The notes: generated by a model from the letters alone, not told the origin. A stretch of DNA of 64,000 nucleotides from Cladosporium sp. IMV 00045 (GCA_001931905.2 MSJI02000492.1:1-64000), one strand, 5' to 3'. Positions 1 through 11,161 are shown, numbered from the stretch's first letter. Numbers and translations: made by a program.

Positions 1-1492
1 CTACTGGTCGCCTACACGATGGTGTGTCGTGCCGTGCCTGCATAATCCTTTGACGGCATGCTGTGACGATATCACCAGTGGTGCGGACGCCGGTAATATA
101 TCTGAGCAGCCTACTCTTCACCTAGCACCAACGTCAATGCAGGAGGATGCAGCCAGCCGCGAGACCAGGGGTTCGAGCCGAGGCATCCAATCTGTCAGTG
201 CGGAGTTGATACTTCAGCCATGACAGGTCGCATGCGAAGATGGCTTTTGGGGAGTGAGACATGCACTATCTTGTTTCTCGCTTGGGGAGACGCTTTCGTA
301 GACACATACCAGAAACGTATTTAGGGATCCAATGGGATGAACTCGCCAGGACGATCAGATCAGCATTGGATCATCAAGGCTGGTTTACCTGACGTGCCCG
401 AGTCGATCAGTCTCCACTCGTGGCAGAAGTCAGTCCTTCAGCATCACGCCGCACGGGCACCCTGAACAACGGGGCTCTGTCGGCGGGGAGGTCGGTTGAT
501 GAAGCCGTCATGCAACTTCCTTGCGGTCCAAGATTGATTTTGTGAGGGACCGCAAGAAGGCAGGAGTGCTCGATGATGAGCTACATATAGGTCCACCGCG
601 AACCTGGACCATCCTTGGGGATATTCGGTGATACCAGGTCATTGGTATACCGCAATTTGCTTAAGGTATTGTATTGGGCACTTGTGGAGACATTGCAACG
701 ACTCCGCGGGTCTGGGTCGAGCCTCATCAAGATGATACCTCATTTCTTGGTTGTTCGAGGTCTTTACGGGTGCTGCGATAACAGGGTCCCTAGGAGGTAC
801 GTAGAATCCTCGAACGGTGTCTGACAAGTGTCTCTATCCCGCGGAAAGTCGCACGACTCATGCGGATTATCAATCCAGTCTTTGAAGATCGGAGTTTGCT
901 TTGCACAATTATCACGTATGCGTCGAGATCCGGGGAGGGTCGGAAGTCGGATCTCGCCGTTCTGATGTTGCAAGCGTGGCAACTGCACACGCTTTGTATA
1001 TCCACAGTCCGGGCTATCAGATGAAGAGTCAGGGAGATACCGAAGATTCGTTCTCGTCAGTGGGTCACAGAGATTTGATCCTTTGCCAGACCAATACGTG
1101 ATGAGAAGTCCTAAGGGTGAAAGTGTACTCGAGCCGGCTAGCTGTATTGAGACTAGCGTCCCGCTTCGACCTCACTTCTACGTTTGTGAATTATGGCTCA
1201 GCCTCCCAAGCAATCAGAAGTGACCGAGTGGAGCAAGCCACGCCACCAGGCATCCTCGCACGCCTTATCCACACAAACCTTCCATCTTATATTACTCAGC
1301 CCGATAGCGGCCGCGCCCCTCCGCAGCGGCAGGCTAGTTCACGTCAGAGTAGCCAGTAGTCACACACAGCCTTGCACACAATTGCCGGTTCCTGCTTGAA
1401 ACGTTCAACGACTTCTAGACTTCAACCGTACATCACTCCAGCGTTTTACCAACTCCTCCAAGGACCACTGCAAAACAGCAAGACACGCAATC
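1..1492. other. Gene-free stretch, upstream of CIA2
   Basis: No convincing gene was found. All open frames are short (under about 80 codons), unrelated to each other and show no recognisable domain or fungal intron pattern. The last few hundred bases before 1493 are rich in C and A and presumably hold the CIA2 promoter and 5' leader. A GGTTCGAG string near 170 resembles a tRNA B box, but no cloverleaf can be folded around it. Confidence 0.5.
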
Positions 1493-2107
1493 ATGGACGC
1501 CGACAAGGACAACCCAAACCCCACCATCGTCAACGCCTCCGACCTCCCCTCGCGCCGCCGCTCCAACCCCGCCGCCAAACGCCCGACACTCTTCGACTCT
1601 CTGATCGCGCCCGCCTACCCCTCCTACGCCGCCGCACCTCTCGACGACCTCTCATCTCCCGAGGCCTCTGACGCCGCTTCCTCCGATGGAGACGAAGACG
1701 ACTCTCCCCGCGAGGAGATCGACTCGCAAGAAATCTACGACCTGATCTCTTCCATCCAGGACCCAGAGCACCCCAACTCCCTCGCCAGTCTTGCCGTCGT
1801 CAATCTGCCAGACATCTCCATCACCCCACCTTCCACCCCGAACTCGCGCATCTCCACCGTCACCGTCCTGCTCACCCCGACCACCGCTCATTGCAGTTTG
1901 GGCACCGTCATTGGCCTCGCCGTGCGCGTGCGTCTGGAAAATGCCCTGCCGCCGCGCTTCCGCATTGATGTGCGACTGAAGGAGGGCACGCACACCACTG
2001 CTGATGCGGTCAATAAGCAGTTGGCTGATAAGGAGCGTGTGGCCGCTGCCATGGAGAATGGAACGCTTGTTGGCGTGATCAAGAATATGTTGTCCACCTG
2101 CGAGTGA
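1493..2107 (+). CDS. cia2: MIP18/FAM96-family cytosolic Fe-S assembly protein (Cia2-like)
   Basis: Single-exon gene of 204 residues. The product matches Cia2/CIAO2B, a subunit of the cytosolic iron-sulfur targeting complex that hands Fe-S clusters to nuclear and cytosolic apoproteins such as DNA polymerases and helicases. Residues 78-110 carry the N-terminal part of the MIP18 fold (EIYDLISSIQDPEHPNSL). The family's reactive cysteine is present at C134 in the segment TAHCSLGTVIGLAVRVRLE. The C-terminal part (TTADAVNKQLADKERVAAAM) is also typical. The first 75 residues are disordered and acidic, as in other fungal homologues. The start is the first ATG in frame and gives the usual family length. 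A convergent membrane-protein gene follows at 3397. Family assignment is secure; in vivo targets are inferred from the family. Confidence 0.93.
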   Translation: MDADKDNPNPTIVNASDLPSRRRSNPAAKRPTLFDSLIAPAYPSYAAAPLDDLSSPEASDAASSDGDEDDSPREEIDSQEIYDLISSIQDPEHPNSLASLAVVNLPDISITPPSTPNSRISTVTVLLTPTTAHCSLGTVIGLAVRVRLENALPPRFRIDVRLKEGTHTTADAVNKQLADKERVAAAMENGTLVGVIKNMLSTCE

Positions 2108-3396
2108 GGTGTGCCTTGATGATCTTGCCGATCCCCCATCAAAGAGGTTCTCATCCGCATCCCTGCGGCGAACAAACCCCGAAAATCACACAAGAACCAC
2201 GGTCGCTGCAACAATCTAAAAGAAGAAAACAAAATTCGAACAGAACCGCTACAGCACATTCAACGAAGACACGCAGACCCACGAACGCGAACCAGAACAC
2301 GAAACCGAAAAAAATGCCAAGAAGCACTCTCAACGCTCGCTGCGACGAAGTCACGCACGAGAGAAGAGAATATATCCTGAAATCCACAACCGATTCCCTA
2401 GTTCAGCCACCATGATTCTGCAATTGCAATCACATTCTGCAGATTCAACCGGATAACCACTGGGGTATGGGATTCATTCGTGAAACTGTCCCGAAGCCAT
2501 GTAGGACAGAGACTGGAGCAGCGGCGCATCTAAATATACCTTTATGCAGACAGGCTGGCTTGAGAGCACGAGGTTGAGAGTGTGGTATGAAGCAGGCGGC
2601 TGCTCTTTCGTCAGGGACCAAAGGCAAGAACGACAGAGCAGTCAGATATGTCACTAGGCTTCATGTTTCTTCAGATCTTTTTACATACGACTATGCATAT
2701 ACGCGCGAGACATGTATGTAGCCATGCAAGAAATTACCATACATACCTACATGTATATAAATAATATGCAACCCTGCTATATCAAGATTACCTTAACCGA
2801 ATGACATGATCTGCAAATCAGAGCCGTTACAACCTAGGGTATTCGCGTGCTCGTTCTCGGCAATGCTTTACTAGTAAGAAATTCACAATATAGCAATAAA
2901 GAATAGAAAGCTTTCTGTGTATGCTATGGCATTCAGCTACGAAAAGAAGATATCTCCAAAGAAGAAAAATGAAAAAAAAAAAAGAATGAGCGAAAAAGGT
3001 AAAGGCCCAGCCTAAATATTCCCCCTTCATATCTCATCTCTGGTTTCGATTTTTGACTCTTGGTTTCTGGTATTTCTGTTTCTTCTTCCTTCTCTCTCCT
3101 TCCCGCTTCTGTGATGTATCTATAAAATAATCCCCTCCTGGCGATAATGACGATGACGATGCTGGTTTTGGTAGTGCTGGTGCTGCTGATGGTATGATAG
3201 AACGAAAAAGAAAATCCTCGAGTGAACGAACAAGGCAAAAGACAAAAAAAGCCAGAAACTCCACGTCCTTCCCACCCTGGAGCCTCAAAGAGCAAAAATA
3301 AAATCCCGCTATGCGTAACTCCTCCCGACCCAAATTGAAAGAAAAATCGAAAAATTCACAATACTTCCCCTTCCTTCCCTTCTTGTTTCCCTACCC
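2108..3396. other. Convergent intergenic region
   Basis: This lies between the 3' ends of the CIA2 gene (+) and the RCR-like gene (-). It is AT-rich, with several ATGTATGT/TACATAC strings near 2700-2770 that could act as efficiency or polyadenylation elements. No open frame here has support as a gene. Confidence 0.5.
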
Positions 3397-4032
3397 TCAC
3401 ACCGGCCTCCCAGCCCCTCCATGTCCCTGCTCGCTACTACCACCCTCTCCATCCTCCCTTCTGACTTCAGAATAGTTCTGGTCCGCAGCGACTTTACTCC
3501 CTCCCTGCGGCGGCGGCTGATAAACGGGCGGCGGCGCATCGCCAGCGTGATAAGCCGGCGGGGGAGGCGCGTGCGTGCTCCCCTGCATGCCGTAGTAATC
3601 CGGGTGCTGCGGTTGGGGCATGTAGTAAGGGTTGTTGTGCGGGTGCGAGGCGTACATGGGCACGCCGCCGCCGCCCCAGTAGCGCGGGTAGTGTGCGCTG
3701 CGGCGCTTTACCATCCACCGGTGGTAGGCTAGGGGTGGGAGGTTTTTGCGCACGCGGTGGCGCGCGTGCCAGTACCCGCCGATGAAGTAGGCGAAGAGGA
3801 GGAAGAAGAGGATGGCGACTATGGTGTAGCGGACGGCGGAGCCGGTCTGTGAAGAGGGGAGGGTGTTAATTTGAGGGTTTTGGATGGGGGAGATTGGGGG
3901 GGATGAGCTTACGTTTGACCACCACCAGCTGCATTCGCCGGCTTCGTAGCAGCGTTGTGAGTTGTAGTCGTGGTAGTCGTATGTTTCGTCCATGCCTAGA
4001 TTGTCTGTTTGACGTTTGAGGAGGGTTGGCAT
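3397..4032 (-). CDS. Small single-pass membrane protein with PY motifs (RCR-like)
   Basis: Two exons: 4032-3913 and 3846-3397, with a 66-base intron (donor GTAAGC, acceptor TTCACAG) that keeps frame; the spliced protein has 189 residues. A short acidic, tyrosine-rich N-terminus (YDYHDYNSQRCYEAGECSWW) is followed by one membrane helix at about 45-65 (RYTIVAILFFLLFAYFIGGY), then a basic juxtamembrane stretch (RHRVRKNLPPLAYHRW) and a proline/histidine/tyrosine-rich tail. The tail has two PPxY motifs (PPPAYH and PPPVYQ), the ligand for WW domains of Nedd4/Rsp5 ubiquitin ligases. This layout fits the RCR family (Congo-red resistance, chitin synthesis regulation) and similar Rsp5 adaptors. A longer in-frame extension to 4302 lacks similar composition, so the ATG at 4032 was chosen. 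The exact family is not certain. Confidence 0.75.
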   Translation of the reverse strand: MPTLLKRQTDNLGMDETYDYHDYNSQRCYEAGECSWWWSNVSSSPPISPIQNPQINTLPSSQTGSAVRYTIVAILFFLLFAYFIGGYWHARHRVRKNLPPLAYHRWMVKRRSAHYPRYWGGGGVPMYASHPHNNPYYMPQPQHPDYYGMQGSTHAPPPPAYHAGDAPPPVYQPPPQGGSKVAADQNYSEVRREDGEGGSSEQGHGGAGRPV

Positions 4033-4788
4033 GGTAGGTGAGGTTTGAGAGAGCTCCTGGCTGTGTAGAGATCGGACAGGCGATGTACAAGGCTGGGTGT
4101 GTTGGATATTGAACCCAGATCTCCCAGTCCCTCGTAGACTGTTGTTGTTCCTCCTTATGGGGATGCGCAAGCCAGGAGGAGCCGGGGTACGTGGCTGTGA
4201 AGTGGGAGGTGGAGGTGTTGGATTGATCGACAGGGCGGACGGCAGTCGCGAATCGGCGCAAGCAATCAGGCTAGAAACGGCGAAATGGACAAGAAAAGAC
4301 AAGAGTGAATGTGGTATTGTGCAATGAAAGACAAAAGTGAGGGTGTTGTTGCTGTGCTTGGTGGGAGGCTGGCGAGTTGATTGGAGGCTGGTGGGAGGAA
4401 GGCTAGAAGGCTGGCTCGGCTGGGATTATGGGGTAGATACGCGCGCTCCAAGATCTGAAACGCCCCAAGACAAATTCACTTCGTCCGTCCAACCAATAAT
4501 TCGTGGTTGTCTTTCTTCCCTTGCTTTGATATACACAGCCCTTACATGTATAATAAAACATTGTTGATATCATTAGGACGCACTTTGTCAATACATTCTG
4601 TTCGTTCTGTTTGAGAGTATGTGATTGTCCTTCTCCATACATAACATATAATAAACATTGATTCTCCGGGACAGGCAAGCATCATTCCACTGCTTCCAGT
4701 AACACAGAATACCCTCGAAGACCCATCCATGGAACAACAAAGACACACATGTATTTTCTCAAAGATGAAAGAAGATACTCTATCTGCA
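4033..4788. other. Intergenic region between the RCR-like gene and VPS8
   Basis: It holds the promoter and leader of the minus-strand RCR-like gene (near 4033-4450, with pyrimidine-rich tracts on the coding strand) and the 3' flank of VPS8. Open frames here are short shadows without domains. Confidence 0.45.
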
Positions 4789-7700
4789 TCAGCCCTGCCT
4801 CACTTCAGCAGCAGCAGCGCACACAGTACAAGTATACACTCTCCCCCTCCCCTCCCCACCCTCACCCTCACCCCGACCAGCCCTCCTCATCTCCTCATCC
4901 AAACAAACCTGATGGAAACAATGCCTACAAGCAAAAACCACCAGCGCCAACCGTCCGCGATCCGCACCAAGCCCACCACCAGCCATGACATCCTTTATCC
5001 TCTCCCCGACATCCCCTCCACCACCAGCACCAGGCGAAGCAGAACCCACCTTAGCATTATCCTCAACAACCGCCCTCCCCTTCCCTCTCGACCTCCTCCT
5101 CGCCTCCTCCCCTCCACTCCTCACCAGAACTTTCTCCCTCCTCTCCCTCTCCCTCCCCACCTCCCGTCCCAACCACTCATCCCAAACGACCTCGCCAATC
5201 CCCATCCCCCACGCGCGCCGCTTGCAGAGCTCGCAGGCCTGCGACCGCGGCCGCCAGCCGTGCTGCCGTCGCGTGTGCGCGTCGTCGATCTCGCTGAAGA
5301 CGTCGCCGCCGAGTAATTCTGTGGCCAGGCCGAGCACGTTCTGCTCGAAGGCGTAGGCGCTGAAAATGTCGGAGAGCACGGAGCGGAGGTCGGAGAGGGA
5401 GGGGGCGCTGGTTGCGGCGCGGGTGAGGAAGGCGCGCAGGATGAGCAGGAAGGAGGGGTTGGTTTGTGGTTGCTGTTGTTGGTGGTGTTGGTGAGGTTGT
5501 TGGTTTTGTCGTTGGTGGGATGTGTGTGCGGCTGTTGCGGCGAGGAGAGCGGTGAATGTTTCTTGCACGTTGGCTCTCAGCGCCATGCGGATGGTGTTGG
5601 TGTTTAAGGTGGCAGGGTTGATCTCGGATGGATGGTCTTCCAGGCTCTGCAGGGAGGGTGAGGTCTCCTTGCTGACTTGCACGACTGCATCGATGAGGTT
5701 CAGCCACAGGAACTCGTCAATGTCGAGCTCGTTCTCGTCTATGTCTTTTGACAGGTTCGTGCGAGGCCGTGGTCGACGTTCTGCTATCGCTGTCTGCCCT
5801 TGACATAGCCATATTCCCACCTTGGTGTACTTCTGGATTGCTTCGACTAGGTCATCGGCTGTCTCTCTGGTTGCCTCGACATCTGGAGATCGGCTAGCGG
5901 CATCTAGTAAGCTCGTCAAAGCGTGCTGTTGACTATGCATATGCGCGACCAAACGATCCATCGCATCTCTGGCAAGGCCGTCTCGAGCGAGTAGGACTAC
6001 AGCCGCATCGATGACCCCACTGCTCTCCATCGCTGGCAGAACACGGTCCAGTTGTAGGTCACCCGACTGCAAAAGACCGACATAGTCTGCAACGTGTCGA
6101 GGCTCGTGAGCACACATGAGCTGCACATAGCGCTCTTGGAACGTATGGCGGACATCCTCTGGGATGGCTTGTTGCGAACGCAAAGAGGCTCCTTCCACGA
6201 TCAGCTTCGGCTCCAGCAACGTGCGCAAGAACATGAATTGTTGGTAGGAGTCTGGTAATGCCTTGGCGCAAGGTTCCAGTAGGTCGGCAGCAGTGGCTAG
6301 TAAGACTCTTGCGGTCTGAACAACGCTGATATCTGCGAGTTCAGCGGCGTGAGCGACGATACAGCGTTTGAAGGATTGCATCTGCTTTTGCCCGAGAGAG
6401 TTGTCCGGCAGCAAACATGAGCTGATGCAATCAAATAACCCATCCTTGTCCTCTTCATCTTCGAAGTACGTCTCCAGGAGCTCAGTGTACATTCGCTGTC
6501 TTCGATAGACAGTCTTGAGCACTCTGTAGAAATTTGCCTCCTTCAAGGACTCTATCAATGCCCCCGAGTCAGGAGGCTGATATGCAGATAAGAGATACTC
6601 TGCGCTCAACTGGCAGTCTTCGCGCAAGGCCTCGGAAGGCACTTGACAAAGCCTCTGCAAGACCTTGTTCAGAAGCGAGCCAGAGAGCACCAGCTGTGCC
6701 GGGTATTTGGGAAGGCTACGCGCGATGAACATGTCCAAGAAGATGGTGTCCTCAGCGTCGAAGTCATTCTGCTCCATAGCGTCAAGCAGGATGCTGACAA
6801 TATGTTGGCGTGTCATCTTGTACCCTGACCGGTTGCTGATGCCGTTCGTTTGTGTGCTTCCATTCGTCTGCGATTCTTCGTCTGACTCGTTGAGGAAGGT
6901 GTCCTCGAACGCTTCATTGAGCATGCTCATGAAACTGGCAGCATCAAATCTCAGCAGCAAGACGAGATATGGAAATGCCGGCTCGTCTTGTGGATCGTCT
7001 TCAACGTGAAACACTCGCTTGCTTCCTTGTGGCCACACCACCGATCGTCCTGAGAAGAGGTATTCGTAGAGATATGCTTTGGCGTGGGAAGCTTCATCTT
7101 CGTCCATGAGTTCACCATTTGGATATCGCCTGCCCGTGAAAGCGAATGCAAGATAAGGGAAGACCCTCATCGCCGCGGCAAAGAAAGGGTTGTCCATCGA
7201 ATGCTCAGCGTCGCTACCAGACTCGAGCATTTTGACGAGTGGCAGAAGATCAACAAGAGGCGTGACAAAATCGCCAATTGTCCTGGTCCAGACATGGATA
7301 AGCGCATCGTACAAGTTGTGCTGTCGGCAGAGCATTGTGATTTCCTCAAGATCGAACGAGGTAGGCTCAAGTCGACACAGAAGTTCCTCTAATCGTGCTG
7401 CTTCGTTTTGTGAGATGAAGTGTGCTACCACGCTCTTCACCACATCAGGCGGAAGGAAGGTCAATTCGCCATCAAGCACAAAAGGCTCCAAGGTTGAGAC
7501 GAAGAGATCCTCGTTGTCGGCGTCTTGGAAAGCTTCGAAGAATTTGTTGAACAAGAACTCGGTTTCTCGCATGCTGATGCATGCCTCGAAGCATACAACG
7601 GCAAGTTCTTTCAGGCGATCATCTCTTTCGTCATCGTGTTGCGCGAAGGTATAATCCATCGACGCAGTCAACATTGCCAGCAAGCGCTCTCTAACCATCT

Positions 7701-9792
7701 CGTGGCGGATCTCATCGTCGTCTGGTAAGCCGACAGTGACATTGTTCGCAACGCCGCTGTAATAATCAGTAGCCAGTCTAATCGCAGCGATGTGGTCGCC
7801 CGTCTCCATTAGAGCGACCAAGCGATCCGCCCAATTCGACAAAGAACCCACTGTTAGATCGTTGAAGCCCAGGAGGAAAGTCCGGCCTTTGTAGGCTTTG
7901 AAGCTCATATAAAACGCATCGGCGACGACGCCGTGCATTGATGGGTCGTCGGGATTGAGCTGTTCCACTACATTGTGCAATTGGCGCGAGAAGAGGTCTT
8001 GATGGTACAGATGACGAGGTAACAAGTCGATAGAGTCTGTGACTTGCAACCCGCCGTCTTCAAGTATGAGCATACGCTGGCTGATCGTGAGCACACCGAG
8101 CACCGATCTGCCCAGCCACTGCACAGCGACAATGGCTTCTTCAGCCCGCCAGCGACTTCTTGCGCTGAACTCCAGCTTAGCGGGTTGACTGTTGTCCGAA
8201 GCCTCTTCTTGAGCGGCCACCGTGACGTCGAGCACCGTGAGGACATTAGACCAACAATAGGCAAGTTTGGTGTCTGAAACTTGCTTGTCGGAGTCTTTGC
8301 TCGAATTCTTCAATTTTACGGCTGGAAACCAAGCAAGGCATCCGCTCAAAGTACTGTGAGGAGAAACATCCTTAGGTCTCGCAGATTTATGCTGCGTCTG
8401 CGCAATCGGTGTTGTAGAGACAATGACCAGTAGGTACGGGGTTAGCAGAGCAGTCAATCCCATATTGTCAGTTGGCTGTTCCACATTGCCAAGCGGCAAA
8501 GGCGAGAAAGCAAGCACAGAGCTAGGTTTCCGACTTCGTTCAATCTGTGGATCAGCAGAAGGATACCGACCCAGGAGGCGCGTCGCCTTGATCGTCCGAG
8601 TGACTGGGCCCAGACCCCTCGTGGCCAAGTGCGAGAAAGCCATGCCTCCAGAGTCAGCTGAAACGAGCGCCGTGTGCCGCGTACCGAGGAACCCCACATG
8701 GAGGATCGCGCGATCGGCAACATGCCCGTCAGGATGTTGCGATTGCTGGATGACCTTGCTGCTCAAAGGGGGTATTTGCAGAAACGGTCTCGCCGGGCGG
8801 TTGATCTCCCATGTGAAGATATGACCATTGGCATGGCCAGCAGCGATCGTAGAATAATCCGCCGCAATGGCCAAAGAAGTGACGCTGCCGCACTCGGCCG
8901 CTTTCGTCCCCTGTCCAATGATGATCTTGAGCGTCTGATGGTAGTCAAAGCCAAGTACCAGACCTTTCGAAGTGCCGACCGCGATCAAAGCCGAGACCGC
9001 AAGACAGGTAGGTCTGCCAAAGTTGCGCTTCCCTACCTCGGAGAAAACCTGCCCGCTGATCTTGCGCAGCTTGGTCCATCGCACAACCGCCCATGGAGCC
9101 TGCGGTGGTTCGTCAGAGGTAGCATCTCCTTGTGAAGAGGCACCAGGAGAGAATTGTGTGGAAAGTGATACCTGTCTCGAATGTGGCGAAAGGAATGCTG
9201 GTGATGCGCCGCGGGATGATGGTGAAGGCGATAAAGCCGGCCTGCCTTCGAATCTACGTTCGAAAGGCTGTAGAGCTCCGGAGGCGGTCCTTGAGGGGAA
9301 CTTGCGAGGTGTCGTTGCGAGGCCGCGACTTGTAGTCGATGCTGGGGAGCCTTGTATTGAAGGCGTATCATCAGGTATTGATCCGGAATCCAGAGGACTC
9401 TCGAGCGGAGACACTGCTATTGGCGTGGCTGGATCAGGCGGCAGATCTGGCGCGGCCTCATCTGGTGTGACAGGCCTGTTGAACTCAAGCTGAGGTATAT
9501 CTTCATCCGCATCATTCAGGTTTCTAGATGGGGTCGCACTATCCATTGCGACGCCTTCACCTTCCAATTCCTCGCCTTCAAGCTCGTCTGCCAAAGTCGA
9601 AGGTTCATCGTCAGCATCCTCCTCTTCCTCCTCTTCTCCAGGAGATGCCGAAAAGTAGTCGTCGCCGTCCACATCCTCCACCATCACATCCGGCGCTCTT
9701 GCTCTTGCATCTCCCAAGCCTGCCGTGTCGTCTACTTCCACATCCTTCTTGATCTGAGCGCTTGCATCGCTGCCGCTCGAATTTGAGCTCAT
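4789..9792 (-). CDS. vps8: CORVET complex subunit Vps8
   Basis: A single long exon encodes about 1667 residues. Vps8 is the CORVET-specific subunit that binds Rab5/Vps21 and tethers endosomes. The first about 230 residues are disordered and acidic. A beta-propeller region follows from about residue 250 (PTCLAVSALIAVGTSKGLVL, then SLAIAADYSTIAAGHANGHI), and then an alpha-solenoid. The diagnostic Vps8 core segment lies near 840-930 (DLLPLVKMLESGSDAEH and YLYEYLFSGRSVVWP). A C-terminal RING-like domain (about 1518-1652) starts with CELCKRRAW and continues with CRHCFHQVCL and CTVC; its middle is stretched by a basic low-complexity insert of about 90 residues. The open frame extends four codons upstream only through a TTG, so the ATG at 9792 is used. 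It is divergent from the GPALPP gene, with 431 bases between the starts. Confidence 0.93.
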   Translation of the reverse strand: MSSNSSGSDASAQIKKDVEVDDTAGLGDARARAPDVMVEDVDGDDYFSASPGEEEEEEDADDEPSTLADELEGEELEGEGVAMDSATPSRNLNDADEDIPQLEFNRPVTPDEAAPDLPPDPATPIAVSPLESPLDSGSIPDDTPSIQGSPASTTSRGLATTPRKFPSRTASGALQPFERRFEGRPALSPSPSSRGASPAFLSPHSRQVSLSTQFSPGASSQGDATSDEPPQAPWAVVRWTKLRKISGQVFSEVGKRNFGRPTCLAVSALIAVGTSKGLVLGFDYHQTLKIIIGQGTKAAECGSVTSLAIAADYSTIAAGHANGHIFTWEINRPARPFLQIPPLSSKVIQQSQHPDGHVADRAILHVGFLGTRHTALVSADSGGMAFSHLATRGLGPVTRTIKATRLLGRYPSADPQIERSRKPSSVLAFSPLPLGNVEQPTDNMGLTALLTPYLLVIVSTTPIAQTQHKSARPKDVSPHSTLSGCLAWFPAVKLKNSSKDSDKQVSDTKLAYCWSNVLTVLDVTVAAQEEASDNSQPAKLEFSARSRWRAEEAIVAVQWLGRSVLGVLTISQRMLILEDGGLQVTDSIDLLPRHLYHQDLFSRQLHNVVEQLNPDDPSMHGVVADAFYMSFKAYKGRTFLLGFNDLTVGSLSNWADRLVALMETGDHIAAIRLATDYYSGVANNVTVGLPDDDEIRHEMVRERLLAMLTASMDYTFAQHDDERDDRLKELAVVCFEACISMRETEFLFNKFFEAFQDADNEDLFVSTLEPFVLDGELTFLPPDVVKSVVAHFISQNEAARLEELLCRLEPTSFDLEEITMLCRQHNLYDALIHVWTRTIGDFVTPLVDLLPLVKMLESGSDAEHSMDNPFFAAAMRVFPYLAFAFTGRRYPNGELMDEDEASHAKAYLYEYLFSGRSVVWPQGSKRVFHVEDDPQDEPAFPYLVLLLRFDAASFMSMLNEAFEDTFLNESDEESQTNGSTQTNGISNRSGYKMTRQHIVSILLDAMEQNDFDAEDTIFLDMFIARSLPKYPAQLVLSGSLLNKVLQRLCQVPSEALREDCQLSAEYLLSAYQPPDSGALIESLKEANFYRVLKTVYRRQRMYTELLETYFEDEEDKDGLFDCISSCLLPDNSLGQKQMQSFKRCIVAHAAELADISVVQTARVLLATAADLLEPCAKALPDSYQQFMFLRTLLEPKLIVEGASLRSQQAIPEDVRHTFQERYVQLMCAHEPRHVADYVGLLQSGDLQLDRVLPAMESSGVIDAAVVLLARDGLARDAMDRLVAHMHSQQHALTSLLDAASRSPDVEATRETADDLVEAIQKYTKVGIWLCQGQTAIAERRPRPRTNLSKDIDENELDIDEFLWLNLIDAVVQVSKETSPSLQSLEDHPSEINPATLNTNTIRMALRANVQETFTALLAATAAHTSHQRQNQQPHQHHQQQQPQTNPSFLLILRAFLTRAATSAPSLSDLRSVLSDIFSAYAFEQNVLGLATELLGGDVFSEIDDAHTRRQHGWRPRSQACELCKRRAWGMGIGEVVWDEWLGREVGRERERREKVLVRSGGEEARRRSRGKGRAVVEDNAKVGSASPGAGGGGDVGERIKDVMAGGGLGADRGRLALVVFACRHCFHQVCLDEEMRRAGRGEGEGGEGRGRVYTCTVCAAAAEVRQG

Positions 9793-10223
9793 CTGTGTTC
9801 CCAATGATCACACATCGCTTCTCTGCTTGTTGTTCCAGTGGTTTCCGAGGATGTAATCGCGGCGCAGTTTCGCGATCCGCTGCGTTTGATGTTTGGATTC
9901 GTTGAGGGCGTGTGATTTTGCTGGTTGTAGATGTCGTGAATGAGTTCCCGGCGAGTCGCAGTTACAAGATGCAACACAGAGTCCTCTTCTCGCTTCAGGT
10001 TCACACAGAATCGTGATTATCAGTACATGTACATGTGCAGTCAACAACGACGACATCATGCCTCTCCAATGCCGGCTGCCTGAGGCGAGAGCTTCCCTCG
10101 CCAAGCCGACCATCTCTCAGGCGCAGCAAGCTCGCTCCAACACCCAAAGCTCTCCATCCAAACAATCGCATCACCGAAAACACACCCAAAAAGCTAAAAC
10201 ACCACCACAAACACCTCAAAACA
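9793..10223. promoter_or_regulatory. Shared divergent promoter region, VPS8 / GPALPP gene
   Basis: This is 431 bases between two outward-reading start codons, so both promoters must lie here. No clear TATA box was seen, which fits housekeeping genes. The 5' leader of the rightward gene (10140-10223) is rich in CA and lacks G. Confidence 0.5.
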
Positions 10224-11161
10224 ATGTCGGGCATAGGCGCAGCTCTACCTCCCCACCTCCTGGCCAAGCGAAAGCGGCAACAAGAAGAAGAAAGCGAAAA
10301 TGCACCCGGCACAGCTTCCGGCGCAAAGCAACAACGCTCAGCCAGCCCAGATGACGCCTCAGAGAAACGAAGGAAAGTCGCCGGACCTGCCATGCCGCCC
10401 GCACCTTTGGATGAAAGACCCACAGAACCTGCCGACGGAACAGGACAGGAAGAAGATGAGAGTAGTAGCGACGACGACGATTTCGGCCCTTCATTACCAC
10501 CTGCGGGCGGCGCAGCAGCAGCGACGGCAACAATGCCAACATTAGGCCAAACACCAGCACGACAATCCGAAGAATCAACAATGTCCAAACCCCGCCGCGA
10601 CGACTGGATGACCATGCCGCCCGAACAAGACGGTCTAGCCTCACGCATGGACCCCAGCAAGCCTCGAGCGCGGGGGTTCAACACTGGCAAAGGCGCGAAA
10701 GCACCCGCGGAGAAAGGAGGGGATAATTCATCCTGGCACGAAACGCCAGAGCAGAAGCGGAAGAGACTCGAGGATGAGATGATGGGTGTGGCGAGACCGG
10801 AGCCTGCTGCGAAGAAGCCGGAGAGCAAGAAGCAAAGCCGCGATGAGGAGGCGAGTCAGAAGGAACTCAAAGAGAGAACAGTGAGTGACACTATCCAAGA
10901 CTTCCAAAAGATGTTTCCCAACCAGATCTAACAATTCTCATCTAGGCCAAATCCCGCGGTCCCTCCCTAATGGAACAACACCAATCTCGCAAATCAGAAG
11001 CAGATGGCCAATCCAAAAAAGAAGAAGACGACCCATCCTCCCGCTCCTTCGACCGCGAGAAAGACATGAGCATAGGCGGCGTCAGCAGGGGGCAGAGGAA
11101 GGACATGCTGAAGCAAGCCGGAGGCTTTTCGTCCAAGTTTTCCGGTGGTGGATATCTGTAG
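10224..11161 (+). CDS. GPALPP-motif / DUF3752 nuclear protein
   Basis: Two exons: 10224-10880 and 10946-11161, with a 65-base intron (donor GTGAGT, branch-like CTAAC, acceptor CATCTAG); the product has 290 residues. It is charged and largely disordered. Three short repeats match or approach the GPALPP motif: GAALPP (5-10), GPAMPP (54-59) and GPSLPP (88-93, preceded by an acidic SSSDDDDF run). The C-terminal half carries the DUF3752 signature, including DDWMTMPPE, the basic ETPEQKRKRLEDE stretch and the final SFDREKDMSIGGVS segment. The biochemical role of this family is not established; the human member is GPALPP1. An in-frame open stretch runs upstream to 10035, but the family N-terminus begins at the chosen ATG (MSGIGAALPPHLLAKRK). 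Confidence 0.88.

Noticed and set aside
140..200. tRNA-like B box (GGTTCGAG) near position 170
   Set aside because: The neighbouring bases cannot form the T stem, and no acceptor or anticodon stem is found.
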